Of a stretch of 6,540 nt of DNA, positions 1 to 4,873 are shown piece by piece; positions within the stretch are counted from its first letter, which is position 1; each line of letters starts with the position of its first letter. This DNA comes from Pseudomonadota bacterium (GTDB lineage Bacteria; Pseudomonadota; Alphaproteobacteria; Rhizobiales; Rhizobiaceae). The translations under genes and the position numbers were made by a program. The stretch covers positions 1 to 6,540 of the forward strand of contig JAEXXS010000473.1 in the NCBI GenBank assembly GCA_023451915.1, given 5' to 3'. The notes under the pieces were generated by a model. That model made no database searches. It was not told the DNA's origin and worked only from the letters and a program-made list of their open reading frames with translations.

Positions 1-764
1 AGGTCGCTCAGGTTCGATATCCTGTTGTCGATATGTGCCACGGTCATCACGCTGGTGATCGATGATGTGACATAGGCGATGATGGCGATACCGAAGACCA
101 TCCAGAAGGTTTGCCAGACACGTCCAATCCACCCGAACAGATTTTTGCGGGAGGTTTCGCCGGACGTCGCAATTGAAACGACATGATGAAGGCTCTCGGC
201 CAGCCCTTCTCGCCAGCGCTTAGGAAAGCTCTCATCAAAGCGTCTGTCGAACAGCGTCAGAAGCACCGTCGCGCCAAGCATAATACCCAAAATCCAGAGA
301 TAGGTGGTCAGATGGCCAGCGCGGTTCAGGCGACCGATAAGGTCATCCCAACCGGTTCCGGCTTGGCTATGCACCATGATACGCAGACCAGCATCGAACC
401 ATGGATAGGTAAAGTCGGCGATCTTGGCCCGGCTTTCAGTAATGGTAAGATTAGTAACAGCTGCATCAACTTTGCCTTCGGAAACGGCCTTCATCAGCGC
501 GCCGTAATTCTGAAACTCAACATAGCGCGTCGCAATATTCAGGCGCGCAGCTATGTTTTGCCAGATGTCGATCGCCATGCCTGAGTAACTATTGCCCTCA
601 GCGTTGACGAAAGGTTCGCTGACATAAACGCCAACTTGCACAGGCTTCGGGGCCTGTGTTGGCCCCTGCGCATGAGCAGTCGCACAGATCGCCACCAAAG
701 AAAAAATAAAAGCAAGAATGGATATATTTCTATAATATAAATTACGGAATAATAATAAAATCAT
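1..764 (-). CDS. Periplasmic binding domain / ion-channel fusion, glutamate-receptor-like (partial, 3' end outside window)
   Basis: The open frame runs from the ATG at 764 off the left edge, giving 254 complete codons. Residues 1-32 look like a type I signal peptide: R7 and R12, a hydrophobic core at about 14-27, then AHA before Q33. C27 lacks a good lipobox. Residues about 42-132 form the first lobe of a solute-binding domain. They include LTITESR (106-112) and DFTYPW (117-122), matching the ionotropic glutamate receptor pattern in which a Thr and Arg (here T107 and R112) bind the ligand carboxylate. A membrane helix follows at 153-172. A pore-loop-like stretch around 188-206 reads SIATSGETS and has no TVGYG. 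A second helix at 217-242 ends TSSITSVMTV, like the iGluR M3 gate. RISNLSDL (248-255) starts the second lobe. The order S1-M1-P-M2-S2 is that of GluR0-type receptors. The product is probably an inner-membrane channel with a periplasmic amino-acid sensor. The ligand and ion are unknown, and an atypical uptake component cannot be excluded. Confidence 0.85.
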   Translation of the reverse strand, partial: MILLLFRNLYYRNISILAFIFSLVAICATAHAQGPTQAPKPVQVGVYVSEPFVNAEGNSYSGMAIDIWQNIAARLNIATRYVEFQNYGALMKAVSEGKVDAAVTNLTITESRAKIADFTYPWFDAGLRIMVHSQAGTGWDDLIGRLNRAGHLTTYLWILGIMLGATVLLTLFDRRFDESFPKRWREGLAESLHHVVSIATSGETSRKNLFGWIGRVWQTFWMVFGIAIIAYVTSSITSVMTVAHIDNRISNLSD

Positions 765-787
765 ATCGCCTACCCCGTTATCAATTT

Positions 788-816
788 AATATGATACAAG
801 GCGATCTATATTTCAA
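788..816 (-). promoter_or_regulatory. Candidate housekeeping promoter of the channel gene
   Basis: Read on the minus strand, TTGAAA (811-816) and CATATT (788-793) are separated by exactly 17 bases and lie about 24 bases upstream of the ATG at 764. This fits a sigma-70-type promoter with a short leader. The surrounding DNA is so AT-rich that chance matches are likely, so the call is tentative. A purine-rich stretch (GGGGTAGG, minus strand) just before the ATG could be the ribosome site. Confidence 0.4.
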
Positions 817-821
817 ATATA
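807..821. repeat. 15-bp perfect AT-rich palindrome
   Basis: TATATTT-C-AAATATA is a perfect inverted repeat with a one-base centre. It overlaps the candidate -35 element of the channel gene, where a repressor or activator could act. It lies inside a long AT-rich tract (about 716-862), where such palindromes arise easily by chance, and that tract may instead bind a nucleoid protein. Confidence 0.35.
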
Positions 822-1020
822 TTTGCTATATTATTAAAAAAAATATAAGTAATATCTAATTATGCCGAGATGGCGACGGCGAAAATCCCGAATGGCCGGG
901 CTTTCAATCTCCTGCGTGATTGACAAATTCCACGCTTGATTAAAATCATTTCCTCACTGCCCGCTTCATGAGAATGAATGAAAAGTGCATGGCGTTCGCA
1001 ACGGTCTAAGACCAAAGCAG

Positions 1021-1047
1021 CATGTATTCGTCGTATACATGTTGTAT
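1021..1047. promoter_or_regulatory. Operator-like inverted repeat upstream of the CoA-transferase
   Basis: CATGTAT (1021-1027) and ATACATG (1035-1041) are perfect inverted arms around a 7-base spacer. A further GTAT at 1044-1047 makes a second, overlapping inverted pair with ATAC at 1035-1038. The overlapping half-sites, about 120 bases ahead of the start codon, look like a binding site for a dimeric regulator. GntR/FCD-type regulators often use GTAT/ATAC half-sites, but the regulator here is not identified. Confidence 0.4.
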
Positions 1048-1079
1048 GACCCGACATGAGTTCCAGCACGCGCGCTACC

Positions 1080-1096
1080 GACCGGCATTAGCGGTC
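1080..1096. repeat. Small inverted repeat GACCG-N7-CGGTC
   Basis: GACCG (1080-1084) and CGGTC (1092-1096) are perfect 5-base arms around a 7-base spacer. The repeat lies directly upstream of TATATT (1101-1106), a possible -10 element for the CoA-transferase. It could be an operator near the promoter. The arms are short, so chance is possible. Confidence 0.25.
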
Positions 1097-1109
1097 ATGG
1101 TATATATTG

Positions 1110-1130
1110 AACGGGCACTCCCGGCCCGTT
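1110..1130 (+). promoter_or_regulatory. Leader hairpin before the CoA-transferase
   Basis: AACGGGC (1110-1116) and GCCCGTT (1124-1130) form a perfect 7-bp, GC-rich stem with a 7-base loop. The stem ends 30 bases before the start codon and just upstream of the purine-rich ribosome site (about 1144-1154). In the mRNA it could affect translation or stability. At DNA level it could be a protein site. No riboswitch class is recognised. Confidence 0.35.
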
Positions 1131-1160
1131 GGCTGGATGGGATAGAAGGTAGAGTTATAG

Positions 1161-2651
1161 ATGTTGGAAGCACGTATTCGAAACGCTTCACTGCGAGACA
1201 AGATTATCACGCCCGAGCAGGCGGCCAGCCTCATTAAGGATGGCATGATCGTCGGCATGAGCGGTTTTACACGCGCCGGTGACGCCAAGGCAGTTCCGGT
1301 CGCCATGGCCGCGCGCGCAGCCACCGATCCTTTTCAGATCACGCTGATTACCGGCGCTTCGCTCGGCCACGACGTCGACAAAATCCTGACGGAAGCGCAT
1401 GTGCTTGCGCGCCGTATGCCGTTTCAGGTCGACCGCACCCTGCGTTCCGCGATCAATCGCGGCGAGGTGATGTTCATCGATCAGCATCTGTCGGAAACGG
1501 TTGAGCAGTTGCGTTCCAACCAGATCGGCCCGATCGACTATGCCGTCGTCGAGGCGCTAGCGATCACCGAAAGCGGCGGCATCATCCCGACCACCTCGGT
1601 CGGCAATTCGGCAAGCTTCGCTATTCTGGCCGACAAAGTGATTGTCGAGGTCAATCTCAACCAGCCAATGGCGCTGGAAGGCCTGCACGACATCTATATC
1701 CCGACCAAGCGCCCTACCCGCGACCCTATCCCGGTTACCGCCTGCGACAGCCGCGTCGGCCTTCCCTATATTCCGATCCCGGTCGAGAAAATTGCCGGTA
1801 TCGTCATCACCCAGGAAAATGACAGCGCTTCGACAGTCGAGCCAGCCGACAGCGAAACGATTGCCATTGCCGGCCACTTGATCGATTTCCTGAAAGACGA
1901 AGTTGCACATGGTCGTCTTGATCTGACGCTCAACCCATTGCAGGCCGGTATCGGCACCATTGCCAACGCCGTTCTCAACGGCTTTGTCGACAGCCCTTTT
2001 CACAATCTGCGCATGTATAGCGAAGTGCTGCAGGACAGCACATTCGAGCTTTTCGATGCCGGAAAACTGGACTACGCCTCCGGCGCGTCGATCACGCTCA
2101 GCCCGGCCGTCGGCGAGCGCGTTTTCAACAATATCGACCACTATCGCGACAAACTGATTCTGCGTCCGCAGGAAATCAGCAACCACCCGGAAGTCATCCG
2201 CCGCCTCGGCATTATCGGCATTAACACGGCGCTTGAATTCGATATTTATGGCAATGTGAATTCCACCCATGTCGATGGCACCCATATGATGAATGGTATT
2301 GGCGGCTCAGGCGATTTCGCACGGAATGCCTATATCTCGATCTTCGTCAGCAAGTCTGAAGCCAAGAATGGCGCCATCTCGTCCATCGTGCCGATGGTCA
2401 CCCATGTGGACCACACCGAACATGACGTCGACATTCTGGTCACCGAGCAGGGGCTTGCCGACCTGCGTGGCCTTGCGCCGCGGGAACGCGCCCGCGTGAT
2501 TATCGACAATTGTGCGCATCCGGATTATCGCGATCAGCTCAATGATTATTTTGAACGCGCCAGCGCTCGTGGCGGTCACACCCCGCATCTTCTGGAAGAA
2601 GCTTTCAGCTGGCATACACGCCGCCGCGAAAGCGGCACCATGAAGCTTTGA
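1161..2651 (+). CDS. Acetyl-CoA hydrolase / succinate CoA-transferase family protein
   Basis: This 496-residue cytosolic enzyme aligns by eye over its full length with the family containing E. coli YgfH/ScpC (propionyl-CoA:succinate CoA-transferase) and Acetobacter AarC (succinyl-CoA:acetate CoA-transferase). Seen in the sequence: the N-terminal ITPEQAASLIKDG and GFTRAGDAKAVP block (16-46), QAGIGTIANAVLNG (261-274), YSEVLQD (286-292), and NGIGGSGDF (378-386) in the C-terminal half. By family knowledge E288 in YSEVLQD is the catalytic glutamate that carries CoA as a thioester, and the glycine-rich loop supports the active site. The likely reaction exchanges CoA between succinate and acetate or propionate, linking short-chain acids to the TCA cycle. 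Older annotations as acetyl-CoA hydrolase usually reflect transferase activity. A purine-rich GAAGGTAGAG lies upstream of the start. No operon partner is visible, and the acid specificity cannot be read from sequence. Confidence 0.93.
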   Translation: MLEARIRNASLRDKIITPEQAASLIKDGMIVGMSGFTRAGDAKAVPVAMAARAATDPFQITLITGASLGHDVDKILTEAHVLARRMPFQVDRTLRSAINRGEVMFIDQHLSETVEQLRSNQIGPIDYAVVEALAITESGGIIPTTSVGNSASFAILADKVIVEVNLNQPMALEGLHDIYIPTKRPTRDPIPVTACDSRVGLPYIPIPVEKIAGIVITQENDSASTVEPADSETIAIAGHLIDFLKDEVAHGRLDLTLNPLQAGIGTIANAVLNGFVDSPFHNLRMYSEVLQDSTFELFDAGKLDYASGASITLSPAVGERVFNNIDHYRDKLILRPQEISNHPEVIRRLGIIGINTALEFDIYGNVNSTHVDGTHMMNGIGGSGDFARNAYISIFVSKSEAKNGAISSIVPMVTHVDHTEHDVDILVTEQGLADLRGLAPRERARVIIDNCAHPDYRDQLNDYFERASARGGHTPHLLEEAFSWHTRRRESGTMKL

Positions 2652-2663
2652 TAGTGCCCTGAA

Positions 2664-2696
2664 GGAGGTGACCGGGTTCCAAATCCGGTCACCTCC
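2664..2696 (+). terminator. Perfect 12-bp hairpin after the CoA-transferase
   Basis: GGAGGTGACCGG (2664-2675) and its exact complement (2685-2696) enclose a 9-base loop, starting 12 bases after the stop codon. Position and stability suggest a transcription terminator or 3'-end stabiliser. No run of T follows, so it is not a classical intrinsic terminator. The upstream arm contains AAGGAGGTGA, a perfect complement of the usual 16S rRNA 3' tail. No start codon lies at the usual distance downstream of it. Confidence 0.6.
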
Positions 2697-2723
2697 GGCC
2701 CGTTGCGCACTCATGGTTTGAGC

Positions 2724-2748
2724 GGAACTTTCTCCACGTCGAAACGTT
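2724..2748 (+). promoter_or_regulatory. EcfG-type general stress response promoter
   Basis: GGAAC (2724-2728) and CGTT (2745-2748) are separated by exactly 16 bases. This is a perfect match to the alphaproteobacterial EcfG consensus GGAAC-N16/17-CGTT. Transcription would start near 2755, giving a leader of about 150 bases before the small membrane protein gene at 2905. By established knowledge, promoters of this type are active when PhyR sequesters the anti-sigma factor NepR. The site lies in non-coding DNA with the correct orientation, which supports function. Confidence 0.7.
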
Positions 2749-2820
2749 ATCCGGCATATCGTTTTCCAACTGGAAACGAGAATGCTGCGAATAGATTGGG
2801 GCTCTTGCACCGGTCTTTTC

Positions 2821-2843
2821 GTCTAACGTTCAGTCTGACGTTC
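2821..2843 (+). repeat. Tandem 11-base direct repeat, 12-base period
   Basis: GTCTAACGTTC (2821-2831) and GTCTGACGTTC (2833-2843) differ at one base and are spaced 12 bases apart, close to one helical turn. The repeat lies in the leader of the small membrane protein gene, downstream of the EcfG-type promoter. It could be a pair of half-sites for a regulator or a local duplication. The second copy also forms the 5' arm of the hairpin at 2833-2862. Confidence 0.45.
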
Positions 2844-2862
2844 GGAGGAGCGGCGGTCAGAC
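2833..2862 (+). promoter_or_regulatory. Leader hairpin holding GGAGGAG in its loop
   Basis: GTCTGAC (2833-2839) pairs perfectly with GTCAGAC (2856-2862) around a 16-base loop. The loop contains GGAGGAG (2844-2850), a strong Shine-Dalgarno-like sequence. The ATG of a short leader ORF follows directly at 2864. The structure could present or occlude a ribosome or a CsrA-like regulator. It is a prediction from base pairing only. Confidence 0.35.
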
Positions 2863-2863
2863 G

Positions 2864-2890
2864 ATGAGAACAACTGCGCCGTTCCAGTAA
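2864..2890 (+). CDS. Possible 8-codon leader peptide (MRTTAPFQ)
   Basis: The ATG at 2864 opens eight codons ending in TAA at 2888-2890, fourteen bases before the start of the small membrane protein gene. GGAGGAG lies 13 bases upstream, longer than the ideal spacing. Translation of this mini-ORF could bring ribosomes close to the next start codon, whose own ribosome site is weak. It has no run of one amino acid that would suggest classical attenuation. A random 8-codon frame is common, so confidence is low. Confidence 0.2.
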   Translation: MRTTAPFQ

Positions 2891-2904
2891 GGGTCAGAAC
2901 AGCT

Positions 2905-3066
2905 ATGTCCATCCTCATCGGCCTTCTGATAACAATTCTTGTTATCTTCCTTGTGCTTTATCTCATCAACATGCTTCCGCTGGACGCAAAGGTGAAGCAG
3001 ATCGCGCAAGTTATCGTGATTATTATCGGCATCATTTCACTTCTGAAATATCTCGCTGTCTTCTGA
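2905..3066 (+). CDS. Small two-helix membrane protein (53 aa), Thivi_2564-family-like
   Basis: The 53 residues read as two hydrophobic helices, about 2-22 and 33-50, joined by a short polar turn containing LPLDAKVKQI (24-33). The product should sit in the inner membrane as a hairpin, with the K29/K31 loop probably on the cytoplasmic side. The pattern of LVLYLIN, then LPLDA.VKQI, then a run of V and I, matches a widespread family of tiny bacterial membrane proteins annotated as Thivi_2564 family, whose function is unknown. That family name is from memory. The start is preceded by a modest AAGGG (2889-2893). The EcfG-type promoter at 2724-2748 suggests induction in stress or stationary phase. 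It seems monocistronic. A role in envelope stress is an inference only. Confidence 0.8.
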   Translation: MSILIGLLITILVIFLVLYLINMLPLDAKVKQIAQVIVIIIGIISLLKYLAVF

Positions 3067-3070
3067 CGAC

Positions 3071-3086
3071 CACTGACCTTTCAGTG
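3071..3086 (+). terminator. Short hairpin after the small membrane protein gene
   Basis: CACTGA (3071-3076) and TCAGTG (3081-3086) form a perfect 6-bp stem with a CCTT tetraloop, beginning five bases after the stop codon. It may protect the mRNA end or help terminate transcription. There is no T-run after it, and the stem is modest. Confidence 0.35.
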
Positions 3087-3135
3087 CGCACCTGAAATCT
3101 CCAAACCCATGCACTTATCGTAAGATAACATTGCT

Positions 3136-3198
3136 GACGAGACGAGTTGTTTCGAAGCGTCCTGGCCATCTGCGCGCTTCGAAAAACTCGTCTTCGTC
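3136..3198. repeat. Long imperfect inverted repeat (two 24-base arms, 15-base loop)
   Basis: Arms at 3136-3159 and 3175-3198 are complementary along their whole length except for one unpaired base on each side. The inner ten pairs (TTTCGAAGCG and its complement) are perfect. As RNA it would form a very stable long hairpin on either strand. It lies 70 bases after the small membrane protein gene and over 350 before the cyclase. It could be a bidirectional transcription stop without U-tract, a dispersed palindromic repeat of the kind common in Brucella relatives, or a structured small RNA. The sequence alone does not decide. Confidence 0.75.
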
Positions 3199-3369
3199 GC
3201 CTGCTTCACAAGCAAAATATTAGGGCGATTTCGCGATTCAACTTTCGCTGAAACCACTCTATGGTTGTCTCGGTCCTTCCCTTATGTTAGCAATTACATT
3301 AATCGGTTAGATTATTCGAAAATCCCGATATATCCCTCCGCTCCTTTTCCATATTTGTCTTGATGAGCG

Positions 3370-3388
3370 TTAGGTTTTAAAACCCTAA
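3370..3388. repeat. Palindrome GGTTTTAAAACC with extended arms
   Basis: A perfect 12-bp palindrome (3373-3384) is flanked by TTA on the left and CTAA on the right, so the symmetry extends to TTAGG...CCCTAA with one base missing on the left. It is about 170 bases upstream of the cyclase start and could be an operator for it. No known regulator site is recognised. Confidence 0.3.
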
Positions 3389-3491
3389 ATTGTGTCTTTC
3401 ATGAAACGGTTCGTGGAAAAGTTGCACCCATGACTTTTGGTATCTTTCCCTGACGCGCAGATGCTCTTATAAGCCGTCCAGTCAATTGCTC

Positions 3492-3504
3492 CCTTAACGT
3501 AAGG
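3492..3504. repeat. Inverted repeat CCTTA-ACG-TAAGG
   Basis: Perfect 5-base arms around a 3-base centre lie 50 bases upstream of the cyclase start codon, a usual distance for an operator or a small leader hairpin. The arms are short and may be chance. Confidence 0.25.
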
Positions 3505-3553
3505 TTTCGAGCGACAAATAAATAATCCTGATCCGGGGACGGGGAGCAAGGAA

Positions 3554-4342
3554 ATGAAGGCAGCCTTATGGAAAGCAGGAGTGATAACCCTTTCTGTTGT
3601 GCTGTTTTCTGTTGCCCTCACCTGGACCCTTGCCGCTCTTTCCGGCGAAAGGCCGGGGATTGTGGCGCTGGCGCTGAGTTCAGGGATTCCCTTCGCCACG
3701 GCCTTTCCGTCCCTCGCCTATATTTTCCGGCAGCATAACCGGTTGAAAGATGCCTATGCCCAGCTCGAAAGAACGCATATTGAACTGCAAGCGCGCTCGC
3801 GCATCGACCATATGACGGGATTGCTCAATCGCGAAGCGCTGTTCGATGCCATGAAAGTCAGCCGCTCCCGCATTGAAACAGGCGTTTTGATGGTGATCGA
3901 CGCCGATCATTTCAAAGCTATCAACGATACATTTGGCCATAGCGCCGGGGATCGCGCTTTGAAGCTGATCGCGTTTGCCCTGCAAAACGTCACGCGCAAG
4001 GGTGATCTGGTCGGGCGTATCGGCGGCGAGGAATTCTGCGTCTTCCTGCCGGGCGCCAGCAGCGAAACCGGCATGCGCGTGGCGCAGCGCATCCGTACCG
4101 AAGTGGAAGGCACGCCCTTTCATTCAACGGAATATCAGGTCTATCCGCTGACGATCAGCATCGGCGTGGCATCTGCTCCAAAAACAGAGACCAATTCGCA
4201 AGTGATGAGCCGTGCCGACCGTTGCCTCTATATGGCCAAGCAGCGCGGACGCAATTGCGTCGTGCTGGATGAAGAAAGCGCCCGACTGGCGAGCGCTTCT
4301 GTTGTATCCATCAACAATGGCCGCGAAAGAGCGCGGAGCTAG
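3554..4342 (+). CDS. Membrane-anchored diguanylate cyclase (GGDEF domain)
   Basis: This 262-residue protein should make the second messenger c-di-GMP from two GTP at the inner membrane. Two hydrophobic segments, about 9-29 and 35-58, are joined by a very short loop. A short helical linker (60-82) leads to a full GGDEF domain. Seen there: DHMTGLLNR (85-93), VIDADHFKAIND (114-125) with metal ligand D116, and active-site GGEEF (157-161). RKGD (148-151), five residues earlier, fits the RxxD inhibitory site for c-di-GMP feedback. An intact active site indicates real cyclase activity. No PAS, GAF, CHASE or EAL domain is present, so the input signal is probably sensed by the membrane hairpin or a partner. 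GGGGAG (3541-3546), seven bases before the ATG, supports this start. The gene converges on the acetyltransferase gene with only four bases between stops. Confidence 0.93.
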   Translation: MKAALWKAGVITLSVVLFSVALTWTLAALSGERPGIVALALSSGIPFATAFPSLAYIFRQHNRLKDAYAQLERTHIELQARSRIDHMTGLLNREALFDAMKVSRSRIETGVLMVIDADHFKAINDTFGHSAGDRALKLIAFALQNVTRKGDLVGRIGGEEFCVFLPGASSETGMRVAQRIRTEVEGTPFHSTEYQVYPLTISIGVASAPKTETNSQVMSRADRCLYMAKQRGRNCVVLDEESARLASASVVSINNGRERARS

Positions 4343-4346
4343 CTTG

Positions 4347-4871
4347 TTAGTCCACCCAAGGTGTGACTTCTTCCTCCGACCAACCGACTGCAACAAAGCC
4401 CATCTTCTGGTAGAGTTGCAATGCGCGCGGACTGTCGAGCGTATTGGTATGGATGGTGACCTTCTGTGGCCCGTGCGCCCAGGCAGCGGAGATCGCTTCG
4501 CTGAGAAAGAACTTGCCTAGCCCCCGGCCCTGAAAGTCGGGCATCAGGCCGAAATAGAGAATTTCTGCTGTTTCCGGCATTGCGGTCAGATCAAGTTCCA
4601 CAAAACCCGCCGGGTTGCCATCCGCGTAAAGCACGTGGATCTCACTCGTATCCGCGTGGATAATGTCGGCCACTTCCGCATCACTTTGCATGCGGCGCAT
4701 CATCCAGTGATGCTGCCGTCCCACCTGCTCGTAAAGATAGCGATAGAAATGCACCGGCATGCCGCTCGCCCGCATGATTGCGAGGCGCACGCCTGACGGA
4801 ACCGGCACGGAAACTGCCGGTCGCGTCTGCATTTCGAGATGCGTAATGCGAGCTTTCAGCTTATCGACCAT
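4347..4871 (-). CDS. GNAT-family N-acetyltransferase
   Basis: The product should transfer an acetyl group from acetyl-CoA to an unknown amine. I place the start at the ATG at 4869-4871 (174 aa), two bases after the sulfurtransferase stop. An upstream in-frame ATG at 4931 would add 20 residues encoded inside the sulfurtransferase gene and is less likely. The core shows the strand ILYFGLMP (104-111), the acetyl-CoA pyrophosphate loop QGRGLG (114-119), and HTNTLDSPRALQLYQKMGF (141-159), the usual C-terminal GNAT signature with its conserved tyrosine and GF. The tight junction implies translation by re-initiation after sseA. Its substrate cannot be inferred. The genomic link to sulfur and tRNA-editing genes is suggestive only. 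The N-terminal 35 residues are less typical and may be a short helical extension. Confidence 0.88.
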   Translation of the reverse strand: MVDKLKARITHLEMQTRPAVSVPVPSGVRLAIMRASGMPVHFYRYLYEQVGRQHHWMMRRMQSDAEVADIIHADTSEIHVLYADGNPAGFVELDLTAMPETAEILYFGLMPDFQGRGLGKFFLSEAISAAWAHGPQKVTIHTNTLDSPRALQLYQKMGFVAVGWSEEEVTPWVD

Positions 4872-4873
4872 GT

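Larger units (their letters stand above)
765..1160. other. Divergent intergenic region (396 bp), no convincing gene
   Basis: The left part, to about 862, is strongly AT-rich and belongs to the channel gene's promoter. From about 863 to 1160 the composition returns to that of the chromosome. This part holds inverted repeats at 1021-1041, 1080-1096 and 1110-1130, all upstream of the CoA-transferase. Short frames exist on both strands but have no ribosome site, no recognisable domain and strong overlap with each other, so I call none of them. The region must carry promoters for both flanking genes. Confidence 0.7.
3067..3553. other. Non-coding stretch (487 bp) between the small membrane protein gene and the cyclase gene
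   Basis: No supportable protein gene was found here. It contains the short hairpin at 3071-3086, TTATC-N4-GATAA at 3115-3128, the long inverted repeat at 3136-3198, a TGCTT-N3-AAGCA hairpin at 3202-3214, TAATC-N5-GATTA at 3300-3314, and the palindromes at 3373-3384, 3397-3406 (TTTCATGAAA) and 3492-3504. The cyclase promoter must lie in the right half, but no clear -35/-10 pair stands out. A 104-codon frame on the minus strand (3385-3699) runs into the cyclase gene and has no recognisable features. Confidence 0.6.

Noticed and set aside
183..584. 133-codon plus-strand frame opposite the channel gene
   Set aside because: The minus-strand frame here encodes a well-formed binding domain and helices. 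The plus-strand product has no recognisable features.
860..1069. 69-codon minus-strand frame in the divergent intergenic region
   Set aside because: Its start is GTG with no ribosome site, it has no recognisable domain and it overlaps the operator-like repeat. Conservation would be needed to revive it.
1022..1237. 71-codon plus-strand frame overlapping the CoA-transferase start
   Set aside because: It runs out of frame into the enzyme gene and has no ribosome site or domain.
1557..2285. 242-codon open frame on the minus strand inside the CoA-transferase gene
   Set aside because: It is antisense to a clear full-length enzyme, resembles no known domain and reads as a shadow of codon bias in GC-rich coding DNA.
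3202..3214. TGCTT-N3-AAGCA hairpin after the long inverted repeat as a terminator
   Set aside because: The stem is only five base pairs, and A-rich sequence, not T, follows. On the other strand there is no gene ending nearby.
3405..3553. A c-di-GMP riboswitch in front of the cyclase gene
   Set aside because: The leader shows neither the GEMM-I helices nor its conserved loops. Only short palindromes are present.
3385..3699. 104-codon minus-strand frame before and inside the start of the cyclase gene
   Set aside because: It overlaps the signal-anchor coding region of the cyclase, has no domain and mixed composition. It is probably chance.
4797..4822. Second GGAAC element as a stress promoter
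   Set aside because: It lies inside the acetyltransferase gene and has no CGTT at 16 or 17 bases.
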